Shown here piece after piece: positions 20,579 through 34,065 of a stretch of DNA of 64,000 nucleotides. Source of the stretch: Microvelia longipes. Lineage: Eukaryota > Arthropoda > Insecta > Hemiptera > Veliidae. Both the position numbers and the translations under genes were made by a program. Position 1 is the first letter of the stretch; each line of letters starts with the position of its first letter. The DNA lies in assembly GCA_018340805.1 (NCBI GenBank), contig JACMZG010000008.1:81977598-82041597 (forward strand). The letters run 5' to 3'. The notes under the pieces were generated by a model. It had not been told where the DNA came from, did no database searches, and worked only from the letters and a program-made list of their open reading frames with translations.

Positions 20579-21769
20579 AAAGGTGTGTTTCATATAAAGT
20601 GTCCACCAAAGAAGGAGTTGATAGTACTCCTTAAAGGAACAAAATATGTTCTATAGTAAAAACCCGATCTCCAACCGTTTCCCACAAGGTCAAATTTCAT
20701 ATTTAAAAAAATATTTGACCCCACATAATAAAATGTTAATAGCGTTTAAACTATTCAAGCTAGAAAAGCAAAATTGGTCTCGTTAAAAGCTGAGTGAATT
20801 TCCTAAAGGACAAACTACTAACTATGTCAAATATTTTGTAACTACTGTCTAAATATTGCATGAAAAATAATTTTTTGAAAAAATGAATTTATGGAATTTT
20901 TGTGGTAGGGCATTAGAGGAAGAAAGGGATGAGCAAAAGTTCAGCCAAGAACGGAAAAAAACTTCTCTTATGATTGCCTTTAAGAAAACTAAACTTCATC
21001 ATACATTCAATAGTCAAAATGTTGAGCCATTCTTCCAAGAAGTTGAAAAACTGTTATTTTTGTGCATTTTTGCATATCTCTACAATGTTAATTACATGGT
21101 ACAAAAATAATTAAAAATCTCTAAAACAGGAGAAAAGAGTGGTTTTAGTGAAAAAATGCGTAAGAATAAAATATGTTTATTTTACCTCCTAGAGTCTTAA
21201 AATCGCATTATTAGTTTATTTTCGAAAAAAAATATTTTGCTTAAATAACACATTATTTTCTCTTTTATACGACAAAAAATGATCAGTTTTTTGCAACTTC
21301 TAGCAACAATAGCTTACATTTTTGACTATTGAATGTATAAAAATTATTTAGATTAACTTAAAGGGCAATCATAAGAGAAGTTTTTTCCGTTCTTGGCTGA
21401 ACTTTTGCTCATTCTCTTACTTCCTCTAATGCCCCACCACAAAAATTCCATAAAATTCATTTTTTCAAAAAAACCATTTTCATGCTAATTTTTGGGCAGT
21501 ATTTTACAAATATTTGACATAGTGTAGTAGTTTGTCCTTTAGAAATTCCACTCAGCTTTCTAAAGAGACCAATTCCGCCTTTCTAGCTTGAAATAGTTTA
21601 ACTCTATTAACAATTTTATGATGGGTCAAATTTATTTTTAAAAAATATTAAATTTTGACCTTGTGGGAAAACGTTGGAGATCGGGGTTTTTTACTATAGA
21701 ACATATTTTTTTCCCTTAAGGAGTACTATCACCTCCTTCTTTGGTGGACACTTTATATGAAACACCCTG
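20579..21769. mobile_element. Fold-back element (about 1.2 kb), TA target, CAGGGTG end
   Basis: The two halves are reverse complements over nearly their whole length, centred near 21177. The left half begins about GGTGTGTTTCATATAAAG and the right half ends CTTTATATGAAACACCCTG followed by TA. Arms of about 500 bp align with scattered mismatches and small gaps; pairing weakens at the centre. The CAGGGTG terminus with TA flanks matches that of the mariner-like element at 37798-39858. It is therefore best read as a non-autonomous Tc1/mariner-type fold-back. A 75-codon frame at 20883 lies inside the arm and is not a gene. Confidence 0.8.
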
Positions 21770-21786
21770 TATATATATATATTATA

Positions 21787-21825
<39 letters not shown>

Positions 21826-21858
21826 TATATAATATAATATAATAATTTATATATATGT
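21770..21858. repeat. AT microsatellite flanking the fold-back element
   Basis: (TA)n, probably the same TA tract as on the left side, split by the insertion. Confidence 0.85.
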
Positions 21859-23202
21859 ACATGTTTTCTGCCTTATGGTTTCGAAAGCAAAAATGCTTGA
21901 TTTGGAATTAGTTGAAGCTATTGAAACTTAACTCTTCTGTGAATGAGACGCAAAATGCCTGCAATAGGACTCATTAAGTAAAAAAAAATCATCTGATATC
22001 TAAGGGAGTTAGCCAAAAGGGCCCAACAACGTTATCTATTTTCTGTCTGATCACTAACATGCAATCACCCAGGGCTTATTAAGTGTGAATGAGGAATGTT
22101 TGACATATCTACCTTTTAGAGGTTATCATTCACCATCTTACTAACTGAACTTAATCTAAAATAATTTTTTTAAAAATACCCAGTTCAAGAGGTTTATTTA
22201 CCGATATTTTGTTCAAAAATATTAAAAGAGAATGTAAAAGACTTTATTAGGACTCTATCATGAAATAATTTTTTGTTTAATTTATTTGAGGTCATTATGA
22301 TCACAATTTTTGATGGTTATAATCTATATTGGTACAGCTTTTTGATACGAATTATAAAAATGTCTAAATTCAAGAAATAAAATATTAATGTGAAAAGGGC
22401 AAAGATAAATATAAAGTAAAATGTTAATACAAAGTGAAATAAGTAATATAAATAATACATAAGATATAAAAAATTAATAAGTAATAATAACAAATAGAAT
22501 GTATTACAAATAAAAATAAAAATATATACTTTGGACCATTAATTATCAAAAACAAAAAAAACAATTATACTATAATAAATTAAAAATAATATAAAAATAT
22601 AAACAAAATCACTTCAGTTTGCTAACCACAAGAAGAAATGGATTTTTGAGGTCCGTGGTCCAAAGAATCTAGATTATTCACTAGTGATTAGAGATAACAG
22701 TCAAAATTTATGTACCATTAATTAAAGATTACGTTGTCTAATTGTAAGATATAAAGTAAACTAACCTTCAAGAATATTAAGAACAAACGTTACCGATAGG
22801 ATAATAAATTTTTATAATTTTATCAAATTTTAAAATAACAAATTGTGTCAAATAATATCGTATGTGGTGTAAAAAGAATATTTCTCTCGCACAATTATAT
22901 TGTGTCAAATATTTCTCTCGCACAATTATATTGTGTCAAATATTTTTCAGTACTCGCGGCTCAGGACTTTTTAGTTTAAACTGTGCTCATGTTTTTTGGG
23001 TAATTTTTGTTAGAAATAATAATTTAGGGATATTTTGTTGAATTGAATTTTTTTTTTGTTAATAGGCTACAGATACACCAGATGCCAGCATCTGGTGGCT
23101 TCTGCAGTATCAACATCAGAGAGAAAAGCAGCCAAAAAAGATTGACATTTAATTATTTCATACAAATGAAGTCAATAAGATTATACTTGCCGTAAGTTAA
23201 AA
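21859..23202. other. AT-rich intergenic with a short tandem duplication
   Basis: There is no gene. At 22880-22943 a 31-32 bp unit (CTCTCGCACAATTATATTGT core) occurs twice in tandem; it resembles the 3' end of DR-2. Confidence 0.6.
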
Positions 23203-23410
23203 AATCGGGTGCGGGGTACCTCGGAACATTTCCTCACCAAACATACTTATAGGACTCGCTGCGCTCGTAATCAGAACATACAACTCGTTAAAGTGATACT
23301 GCATAACGTCATCGGACTTGCTTTGCTCGCCCCCAGAAAGTAAATACATCCGTTCCAAACCCACCCAGACACTATTTACGCTCGACGCTGCTTAACTATT
23401 ATGATCCAAC
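23203..23410 (+). repeat. DR-1 dispersed repeat, 5' module
   Basis: It starts AAAAAATCGGGTGCGGGGTA, then CCTCGGAAC...TTTCCTCA, and ends near TTATGATCC. It is co-linear with 35323-35545 and with the reverse complement of 42320-42558. Confidence 0.8.
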
Positions 23411-25153
23411 AATAATCGTGGATATACTTGTGTCGAATTGAAACGAAAACTTAATATACTATTTATATACGTAAAATAGATATAACTTTGTAATTGTCAG
23501 TAAGGTGCGATTTTATTATTAATTGTATTCCGTTACCTCGTTCGAAAATGAATCATTATATCTATATAGACAAATAAACAAATGACTAGAAAAAAATCGA
23601 ACCATAAAACATATATTCTTTAAAAATATGCATACGTGAGCTTAGAATCACTCACGGCCAGAAAACAGGCCAAACCGAAAATTTAATGCTTTCTATCGCT
23701 GACTTGATTATGTCTGTTTTTGTGAATTTGCTCCACTGTCTTACTTCGCATTTCATATTGTAAGCTGAAGTTCTATCCTTCGAATGAGAGCTCTCCCAAG
23801 TTGTAGTTTGGAAGTAAACTTGGTATACTCTGTGTGTTCTGCATATGCTGTTTTGTGTATGACATATATTACAATTCTGTTGTAGGAATCAAGAATTTGT
23901 TTGAATTTTTGAGTGATAATAATCTTTGGTTAAACTGCTCTGTAATAAGTTTTCGATGAATTTTTATAAACATTTTCTTATGTATCTCTTCTTAGTTCCG
24001 GTTGCCAGTTTTTAAATAACCAGACCCTTCGGTATTATGGTTATTTTATCTGTTATGTTGACTGTAAACTCACTCTTTCAATGATTTTATATGTCTTTTT
24101 TTAGAGCTAGATTTTTAACTAACAAGGTTAATAGATGGACATTAATTAGCACAATATCCTTTATAGATTAATAACTGTGTTTCTTTTCCAATTTAAAATA
24201 TTAATGTTTAAAACCGAATTCAAAATTTGAGCAAGATCATTTATTTCGTATAACTGTATTTCTTCTTTGGCACTGTGATGTTACCTTTGAGTTAGATTGT
24301 TAATCCCTGACTACGTCAAGAAATTATATCTCATGTCGTTCATATCATCTACACATTAAGGTTGTTAAATTATACGACTTGAGTTAGTAGAATGGAATAT
24401 ATTTCAATTCATCACTCCTTTGCGTTCCATAGAAGTTTATAAGAACGCTCAATGACTCTTAGAATCGCAGTCGAAGCAATCAGCAACGTCACATTTCCAC
24501 CGTAAATCAGCTTCACTATCCAAATAAGTTGTTGATCCCTACTCATACGTTTATCCTCAATATATTTATAAAGTACATTCCAAATCTTGGTTCGTATTCT
24601 CATATTAGTAATTATCATTTTCCTCATGACAAAATATTTAACGCTCACAAGTTTGATCTTCAAATAATTTTTGTTTGTCAATAAAAACATCTCAAATTCA
24701 AGATTTGACTTAATTTATTTTTATTCCTTAAATAATCAAAAAAATATTTCCCTACAGTGTTCGAACACCTACTGATTTACTCACCAGAACTCGCTCCATT
24801 CTCCGTTTTTCCGGTTCATAACCCACGCTCAGTATTACGCATCTCATATATTTAAAGAGGTAATGCTTTCGAAATGATTATAAAATTGATAATTGTAAAC
24901 TGCGTTAACAGAGTTTACGAATGATATCCTTTATTCAAGACTAATAACAATTAGACTAGGAAGTAAATCAAATATAAACATATATTTAGATGGATAGGTA
25001 ATAATAGTCCCTAAACCGCTTAGCGACAACAGATTGTGAGACCATATTCAACTTAGTGAAATGGATATTTCCATATATCTACAACATTATTCCAAAAAAA
25101 CTACAACAAGTCCATTTATGATAGAAAATTGACCTAATGCCGATAAATGAGAT
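23411..25153. other. AT-rich sequence between DR-1 modules, no gene
   Basis: This could be the inside of a longer DR-1 copy (23203 to about 25550) or unrelated DNA. A 92-codon minus-strand frame at 24412-24690 has no recognisable domain and is not called. Confidence 0.45.
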
Positions 25154-25550
25154 GAAACATTGCACAACACCTACATGTTAATCCAGACACATGACTACAT
25201 GCGTGTAAATCTCAGATTGTTTTGAAACATTTTCTCTCCAACGTATTATTTTCGAGCTAGATACAATATATTTGCGAATTAATGACATCATAAAAAATAT
25301 TCCCGATAGCCCAACGTACAGATATAGACTAATGATGTAACACAAAGTATGCTACTAAAAATTTAACATTCAAATCAATATGAAAATATACCAACTGGAT
25401 GCAACGTAATGAGATAAATATACCAACACACACATCAGCACAAGTGAGAAAGCTTAAAAAACCACTCAGGTAGCCTTAAAAACCCCTAAAACGATATATA
25501 TAAAAGTGATAAACAAGTCCCTATGTTTCGGAATTAATATTGTGGGACAA
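25154..25550 (+). repeat. DR-1 dispersed repeat, middle and 3' module (decayed)
   Basis: It shares the ACATGTTA...ACATGACTA segment and the CCACTCAG...CCTTAAAA...TTTCGGAATTA segment with the complete DR-1 copy at 35323-36080. Confidence 0.65.
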
Positions 25551-26279
25551 ACCAACACCATAACTTATTCTCACATCAATTATCCCAACATGTAGTTACA
25601 GCGTAGAGGAAAAGTTAAAAGTATAAGTTGAGAATCAGAATGAAATACCTACTGAACTTTAAATAACTAAATATTTTCAACGGATCAAACACGGGTTGGC
25701 AACTCAAGGTTATCGAAGAAAGTAGCAAAAACTGCGTCTGGACTCCATTCGCACAATATTCGCATTTAAAATAACTTCCCTTTCGGATATTACTGCTATG
25801 AAAATCTTCAAAGAAAATGTTAGAATAATTGCAAGGCTGAAAGGAGTCATATGTGATAGCTGACGATATTAATAACGGGCCAGGAATACTGAAGGAAGAA
25901 CGTAAAAGATCACAAAAGAAATTTTGAGCATTAATAAGAAGATTGAGGGAAAAATTTGAAACTAAATAAAGAAAATGTAAATGCTCTGAAAGAAATACAA
26001 TTTTATGGATCACTTTACTTACCGGGCAAGAAGGAATAAGAGCAGACAACAAAATGAAGCAATTCACACTATGCCAACGACCAGAAGATAAAGCCTGGAG
26101 TCTAGATTTCCGTGAGTTATGTTACTACCTAACAGATACTTGAACAACTGAATGATGTGCAGACCGCTAAGAAAAACTAACAAACGACATGCCCACACAA
26201 TTTGTCCTGGCGAAAAGAAAAGCCTTTAAAACGTTCACAAAAAACAATGATATTTCGAAGAGCCAGTACTCAAGATATT
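25551..26279. other. Probable decayed gypsy sequence upstream of RNase H, or intergenic
   Basis: RT would be expected here if the pol remnant to the right were full length, but I cannot identify any RT block. A 150-codon minus-strand frame at 25615-26067 has no recognised family. Confidence 0.4.
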
Positions 26280-27790
26280 TCGACCAACACAAGACACATT
26301 ACTATTCAAACTGATTCATCGGTCGTTGCTTCTGGAATAACCTTACTACAAGGAAGGCACCGTACGTTTGCATCTAAGGTACTGAATAGTAACAAAACAT
26401 GCCCAATAAACCAGAAATGCTTGGCAATAGCTTTTTGCCATAGCAAGAAATTTGATCCTATATTGTGGAAATAAAGTATATTGAAACTGACCATAATCCA
26501 TTGGTAAACATTTAAAAATGTTGTTGAAAACACCTAAGACTACAAACTTATGATCCTAACACTAAACAGATATAAATCTTAAAAAATAAAGAAAGGCAAA
26601 GAGATGGTTTTTAGCGACACACTATCAATGAGTCCAGTCAGTATGTCCACGAAGAAAAAGTCTTACGATACTATGAATGCATGTATGCTGAAGAATTAAT
26701 GTGTTTGAAGATCTAAGTTAAAAAATCAACTATAGACATGAATACAAATGAAACAGATAAAACACTTGCAAAAAGTAAAAAAATATATTACTTGAAGGGA
26801 TGGCCTGAAAAAGAACAGGTGGACAATATGCCAATGTTACTGAATTACAGAGATAACTGGCATGAAAGGGAATAATACTGAAAAGCAAACAACTCCTATA
26901 CCGTAGAGAATTAGAAGAGTTCTCCTTTTCTAGATAAACTCATACATCTCATCAGGTATTGAAGGGACTATTAAGTACAAAAGACCTGCAGTTTGGCCAT
27001 TTATCAACTCAGGACATTTGAAAATAAATCAAAGAGTGTGATTCTGTCCAATATGCCCCCGAATCAAAAGAAGAATCTAATGAGAGTCACGACGTAAACC
27101 AATGAACCGTTTGAAAAGGTCAGCATGAGAGTAGTGATTCAGGTCAAGGAAGGAAAAGACATTTTTTAATCACAGTAGATCATTTCCTTTCTCAGATTTC
27201 TTGAAATAGATCGAGATGAAAATCAACAGATCGCAGCCACCATTAAGGCTTGTAAAAGAAATTAGCAGATTTGGAGTGCCTAAACAGTGATTCCAGACAA
27301 CGGAGTAATTTTGAACAAGTAAGAAATTTCACAAGAATTTGCTTGATGAATGGGGATGTAGAATACTTCAAGTCCCTTGATCATCGAACAAGAATGAAAA
27401 GCAGAGGCGGCTGTCCAGATATTTAAAGATTAGTGAAGCAATCTACTGATGATAATAAAGACTTTTACAAAGGCTTTGTTAGTAGAGGAACACTCAAACA
27501 AGATCGATTTAAGCCAGCAAAGAGAATGATGAATGGTGCTAATGGAGTTCCTGCGCAGTTAAGCACAGCAGTGGTATAATCAGTCTATAAAAACCAGATT
27601 ATTGTAAAGAGAACATCAAAAAATATTCAACCAAAGAGCAAAATAGAACCGACTTAAAGAAGGGATGAGGTCTATTCAGAGGACTAAAGATTGATGATAT
27701 TGGACAAAAGAACTATTGTGACAATACAGAGATAGGTTCTTATGGAGTACAAGATAAAGATGGTGTCTCTTATCGGTCGAAATGAAGCCT
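26280..27790 (+). pseudogene. pol: Decayed Ty3/gypsy pol remnant (RNase H and integrase)
   Basis: This is a second, older gypsy element of a different lineage from the one at 1-11.7 kb. RNase H is recognisable at about 26300-26500 (ITIQTDSSVVASGITLLQ, FASKVLNSNKT, CLAIAF, then ETDHNPLV). Integrase traces follow: an HHCC-type GHL segment near 27000, the core from about 27175 (VDHF, IDRDEN, ATIKACK, VIPDNG) and KAEAAVQIFK near 27410. C-terminal sequence continues to about 27780. Many stop codons and frameshifts interrupt it, so it is long dead. A PPT-like tract and a short LTR follow directly, which supports the orientation. Confidence 0.75.
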
Positions 27791-27930
27791 ATAAAAAAAT
27801 AATAATAAAACAAAAGTTAACTAAAAAAATAATAAAAAAATGAAAATGAAAAAAAAATTATAAAGAAAGAAAATAAATAAATAAGTAACAAAATAGAAAT
27901 AAATAAATAATAAATAAAAACATATATAAA
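27791..27930 (+). other. A-rich 3' spacer of the decayed gypsy element
   Basis: A-rich low-complexity sequence between pol and the polypurine tract. Confidence 0.5.
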
Positions 27931-28118
27931 AGGGAGGATGTTATATTATTGTTCTCAATTGTTTTTATTTAAAATTTGCATATTTGGTTACTATGGTAAA
28001 TCTATGTTTGAATTTTGTTTGTTTAGCACGAAATAAAACATGTTCAAATTCCTTGTTGGTGTGATCAAACAAGTTGTTCTTTGAATGTTAAAGATTAAGT
28101 TTAATTATAAGTCTAACA
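27931..28118 (+). repeat. Polypurine tract and short 3' LTR of the decayed gypsy element
   Basis: AAGGGAGGA (27931-27939) is a typical polypurine tract. The LTR probably starts TGTTATATT at 27940 and ends near CTAACA at 28118, giving TGTTA...TAACA ends and a length of about 180 bp. An AATAAA poly(A) signal lies at 28032-28037. Its 5' partner was not found. Confidence 0.5.
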
Positions 28119-29239
28119 TAAAACAGATCTACAATTAAAAAAATACGCAACTATTTGAAGCTGTTATGCTACATTCGAAAAAATTTTAAATAACAGTTGT
28201 GAGACTGTTAATTAAATTAGAAAACTGAAAATTGATTAAACGAAAACATACCATTTACGGTTAACTGTTAATAGAGCAACTCATATTAGTCAGATAGAAA
28301 TTAAACTCATAGTCTTAAACAATCAAGACGTGGTCGCGCGACAGAGTCAAGTATAGAGGCTTCAAATATGAGTACAAAGATTTGAGATAACTCGGAGAGT
28401 TCTGGTTCCCGTAGCGTTATTAGTAAGTAGCTGATTTCTTGCTTCGCACTAACTTAGTGATGGCGATAGGCAAGAAAGCGCCGTGCAAAATGAATATTTA
28501 TTGTCCAAGTCCAACAGCTAAGTTAATATCAGGAAGAGGCTGATTACTTGCCTAAATCTACATAAAGGCAGACAAGGCTCTAAAACAATTGGGATAACAA
28601 TGAATATACGAGTCACGGTTGTCCCTGCATTAACAAATGATCAGTCGTTTTCTAAGTAGCGGCATATTTTTTATAATAATCTTTTTTCTTGCGTGTTATA
28701 ATTAGATAAAATAACTTTCATCATATATTATTATGTTGCTTATTAAAATTGTGGCTCAGAGAAAAACGATTTAGTAAGCATACCATTAGTAGTCAGGTGT
28801 GTTTCGATACAAATCCATCTTAGTATGGATATATAAAATGTTTATAAAACAAGAAAATATGTTGCATCCTATTAAAACATAATAGAAGCATTTAATATAT
28901 TTCCTTATTTTAAAATTGGTACTTTCTCTACTCCAATCTTGCTATTAAAATAGTTGTTTAGAATTAATGGAAAGAACCTTTTAGTGACGCTAGAAAAAGA
29001 GATAATTTCATATATTATAATTTTGTCACACTCACCTGAAAAAAAGAAACAAATCAGTATATACAGAACTATAAAGATACGAAGTTAAAATCTATTTATA
29101 ATACGACCATTTGACTTTTGATAAAATTAATAATAAATCATATACGAAACAAAATACATAGCTCTGACATTAATATATACATCTATCTAGCAGCACATAA
29201 AAAATATTCCCCGCCTATAATGAATTAGGTATAACTCAC
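28119..29239. other. AT-rich intergenic, no gene seen
   Basis: No credible open frame or RNA gene. Confidence 0.5.
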
Positions 29240-29520
29240 AAATATAAACATGATATAATATGGCTAAAGTCATAAAGCTAAAACGATATATCCATAGTAA
29301 CGATGTATATAATATAAGTCATAGTATACTATATAAGTAAAACTATTTATTATACTTTGTCTATTATATATACCATATAAACGATGTATATATATGGGCT
29401 AATAGATATAAAAATATACCTATAAACGATGGTATGTAATATGGGCTAGAGTATACTATAAGATATACACCCTAAAAACAATGGTATATAATAAGGATAT
29501 AGTATACTTTTAGGCTAACA
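29240..29520. repeat. Degenerate tandem repeat (AACGATGTATATAAT-type unit)
   Basis: Four or five diverged units contain AAACGATGTATAT, GGGCTA and AGTATACTATA blocks with irregular spacing. Confidence 0.65.
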
Positions 29521-30513
29521 TCATGAAGTCAACTCGATAAAAATAAAACGATTTTCATTTTAAATTAATTATTTTTAATGGCTATGGCTAATTAATATAA
29601 AAAAAAACTAATAGATATCACGAAAAATCTTTACTCAATCATGGTGGACTACATAAAAGTGTTTGAGGAGCGCTGAGATCACGAACACCGAGGCTTTGTC
29701 TTAGTGAAAAGAAGTTAACATTACGTAAATCAAGTTATCAATTAGCAAACTTGGATCGCAACGCTCATTAAAATGTTTACATAATTAATTACACTGTATT
29801 AACGTGTGTGTATTGTTATAGGATAATGTACGAGTAATTAGTTCTTGCTGTAGAATTAAAGTCAATAGAAATATTCCGTGTAAATAGGTTTAACTCCAGA
29901 ATTTTTCATAAAAATCAGAATAATTAACTCCAGAACAAGAAATTTCTATTGTTTATGAACTTTTTAAACCGAAGAGGAGACTCAATCATCAAGAATATAT
30001 TTGTAGTTAAGATATGGTTCTTTTAGTGCCACAATAACTTAAATTTGTCAACTTAAATCGAAATGAAACTTAGCAAAAAAGTCAATTTTAGTACTTCAAT
30101 CATATTCTATCGTAATAAATATGTTATAATATTTTATAACATCATTAAAACTACAATAATGATGGCAACAAATTTACTAAAATTCCAAAACATTTTAAAT
30201 CGTTCAGAAACTTATTCATATAATACTAAATAAAAGTCGAAAAATGGGCATTCATTTGACCGCAAATCACCCCTAGCGCTACGGCCGCGTAGCGACCAAT
30301 AGACCAAAGACCTTATGTTGTTCTTTTAGGTTCGCCCAAGACCATGTAAATGTTGTTGCAAAGAAAGTAATCCTTAAATCAGAGTTGCACTCTGATAAGA
30401 ATAACAAAACTAAAAACCAACACAAGAACACATAAGTTCTTATACTACAATGAAAGGTCATGCCTGGGATTCGACAAAGCATATTGAGATATTGATGTCA
30501 CACTGAGGCAAGG
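29521..30513. other. AT-rich intergenic, no gene seen
   Basis: A 67-codon minus-strand frame at 30279-30482 is hydrophobic at its start but resembles nothing I know. Not supported. Confidence 0.5.
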
Positions 30514-30966
30514 ATCTTGAATAAAGGGGATGACGCAGACGCATAAAGGAACATTTCTGACCTCATGGAAATTGTATGAGATAGAGAAATAGGAGCAAAC
30601 TTACCTGAAGCAAGATTGTCGGGTTTGCTTCTCAACTTTTTTCTGTGCTTCTGGCGATTGTTACATTTGAGCTTATTTAATTTTAAATTTTAGACTATAC
30701 TTAGCCAAGTCAGTAAGTGATAATTTAAGCGAATTTATAACCTTCTCAAGCAATAAACAAAAGGAAACCATTGAGAGGTAAGTTTGCCCCTAAAATTTAA
30801 GACCTGCGCTGTTATAAGAATTGTAAGCATGCGAAGTTTGTACCAAGCATGTGCGTTAGTTTTTGACGTGTGTTTCGAGTTGAATTCTCTCTATTTTTCG
30901 GTTTTCGATAGGGCCACTTTTTTGTATGGCAAATCGACTTAGTGCGTCATCCCCTTTATTCAAGAT
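30514..30966. mobile_element. MITE with 24-bp perfect terminal inverted repeats
   Basis: 30514-30537 is the exact reverse complement of 30943-30966 (outer ATCTTGAATAAAG, inner GGGGATGACGCA). A second inner inverted repeat pairs 30595-30606 with 30776-30787. The length is 453 bp and there is no transposase. No clear target duplication was found, so the superfamily is open. Confidence 0.75.
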
Positions 30967-33949
30967 TCTTAGGTAAATAAAAATACCTAATACCACCCAA
31001 TTATCCTAAGTTCCTAACTATGTTAGGAACATAGTATACACTACACTATAAATCTTAATTTTTCTTTTAATACGAAAATGTTTAAAAATTAATACCTTTA
31101 GCCTAAAAAAAAACAACCTCATATAAACCCACATCAAACTCTCGCAATATGAATAAATTAAATCGATTAATCCTCGAGCTAATCGTATATTGAACGAGTT
31201 TTTATTAAAGATCGAAGAGAGTGAAGCCATCCGGATTCAATAGTGCGTAACAAAGGAATCTGCGCACTGCAACCCATATCTGCACTCATGTGGAGCGGGC
31301 ATCTCCGCCTATCCGAAATATTACTAAATACTTTTAATTTCATCAATATATTGGTTGTAATTATATAATTATTTATTTTCAATGTTGGCAACGTTTTTAG
31401 CGAATTATCAATAGGAAATTACGCTTATGAGATAGGATGAATGGAAAAAGCGGAGGGAATCGATTCCACTTGAGATCCTAAACTTAAAAATTTTTTGATA
31501 TGTACTTATATGCTATAATACAATCGAAGCACAATGCACTGATACAAGGTCCAAATATATTTTTATAACTACAGACATAGATTACATATAACAGGTTTTG
31601 GCTCAAGTCATGTTAAGGGATTTAAGTCATTAGTAATAGTTATTTACACCCTACGGAAAGAAAGAGTTTTCTCATTCGAGGTAAAGTTTCTTCTGTAAGA
31701 GCAAACTTAGGTTTTGAAGCTGCAAAGCTGATGGATTCTAATTCATTAGCTCTAGAATCTTTTCGAGAGAGTCATCTACAGGTTTTAGCAACCGAGGCAA
31801 AAGTGGAAAAAAGACTGAGTTTAAATAGTCCATTCTGTTGTGTAATAAATTGTATTCAGATCTTATATCCAAATTTTACCACAATTCATTAAGCAAGCAA
31901 GAAGCATTTGTCATTTGGCTGCTTGCGGATTGTCTCGGTCATTTGCACCTCAACCGATACGTTTAATCCTCCGACGATAAGTAAATGACAAGCAGTAAAC
32001 AAAGAAAGCAGTAAACAAAAGTAAGACGTAGGCCATCCAGATAAATACACTAAATATTGATCAAAAAGTGTATTTAATTAAAACCACTTGCGTTTCTTTT
32101 AGTGAAGAAAGGAGCATAGATATTAAACTTTTCGGATAAGGAGGAGCTGATGAATCAAGTGCTAGAGTAACAAGGAGTCACACACGTCACGACGACACAT
32201 GCCAGTCATCTCGTCAGGATGAAAAGATAATAATGTTTCAGGATAAAAAGTAACTGGAGAATGAAGTGCTGGAGTCACTAAGAGTCAGAGCTGTCACGTT
32301 CCTTCGATATCGCGAAATTATACTTATTAATATCATTCTTTCTTTTAACAGTGAATATTAAAACGTTTTATATAATTCTCATAAAGTATAAATAATATAT
32401 ACAACGCTTTTTTTGGGATATAATTGGTAACAACAGACATCGTAAGCAGCTATTGAATCCAGATGTTTGCAAATTAAAAAGTAATCGTTCACTAATTAAT
32501 ACTGTGAGTCAGTAAAAAGGCAGACGCCCAGTGTGAAACCTCTGCCATCGTAAAATAAGACATACTTAATTTTAACCAGTCTATGGACTAACTACAGATT
32601 ATGGTTACGTCGACCGATCAAATAATTAGTTAATCAAGATTCAATTTTACGCATTGACCCTCGATTGTGTTATAGAAGATTTTATATTTCGCCAGACCGC
32701 GAACTATGAAAAAGTTCGTCATAATAAGTTTGCCAGCAAAAGATTTTAATTCTCAAACTAACAACCATAAATATCAATACAAGTAACAAAAAATTTAACT
32801 TTTTTGCGGCTATTTTTCTTTCAATACAATTTAATTAAACAAGTGAAACCTATATCTTAATTTAAGCCCTTAAAAAACCTAAACATGGTCGTTGAATAAA
32901 GAATAAAAGCGTAAGAAAAAAAACCATGTTTGTCATGTAAACCAATATTATAATGGAAACCATTAGGGAAATACTTTCCCCCAGCCAAGGCAGAGAAATT
33001 AACGTAATGAAAATGGTTGCTACCTTTTTTCCATCACTTTCCTCCAGGTGGGATTATATGCAAGTTACTAGCCACAAATCTAAAACCACTTTGCTCTCCT
33101 ACCACTTACAACACGTATTTCTTTAAAATTAACCACACAGCTTTTAGGGTAGACTTAAAATTTAATGTAAGCATTTTGCATATTTTTACTTTCTTTTTTA
33201 AGTTTGTTAGTTTAAAACTTAAGAAACAAATATGTACTAACATTAGACAGTTGATATATTAGATGAAATTAAAGTTAATATTTAATATTTTTATAAATTT
33301 TTAAGAAGAAATATCAACACGTTTTTAACTTCCTTTGTACAAAAAAGTAACAACAACTTATAACTTAACACTAAAAGTGTAATACTAACTTTGTAAACTA
33401 AGTTACAATAGCGTGATATAAGTATAATATTACGTATATTTGACTCTAAACATAGTTTATCTTAAAAGCACAGATGAGTACAAGCACATACTCTGTATTT
33501 CTAAGGAAGAAGTGCTTCACTTGGGAAACACATTTCCAAAAAGAACATTTCCAGAAGTATCATGTCTTTCTTTTAAGTCGGTACCTAATTTGAAGTGCCT
33601 CAAATGCCTAGCAAATGACAAAATTTTATTTAAAATTCATAAGCATGTAAACAAATATGTATTGGCACACTTATAATTTATTACACTTATGATTTTATTA
33701 CCACTTACATAATTAACATATTAAAACTCATTATAAACACATATTATAATAGAGTCAATGTAACCGAAATAATAAACCAATAATTAGATTTACGACAAAA
33801 ATACATATTAAACATACTTAGAGCCCTGTTAACTTTAGACGGGTATTTTTTTAACTTAATTTAACCCCACTTTAAGTGGTTTTTGTGATATTATTTGTAG
33901 TAGTTATTTCATTTTTTAACCATATGTATTATTTATTTTGAATTATGAT
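30967..33949. other. AT-rich intergenic, no gene seen
   Basis: Frames of 60-81 codons at 31018, 31179, 33017 and 33440 have no family resemblance. A diverged direct repeat of about 55 bp lies at about 32138 and 32238. Confidence 0.5.
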
Positions 33950-33980
33950 ACACACACACACTATATATATAATTATATAT

Positions 33981-34035
<55 letters not shown>

Positions 34036-34065
34036 TATTATATATATATATATATATTATATTAT
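33950..34065. repeat. CA/TA microsatellite
   Basis: (AC)n then (TA)n, ending in a GTGTGTTGTGTGTG run at about 34070. Confidence 0.93.
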
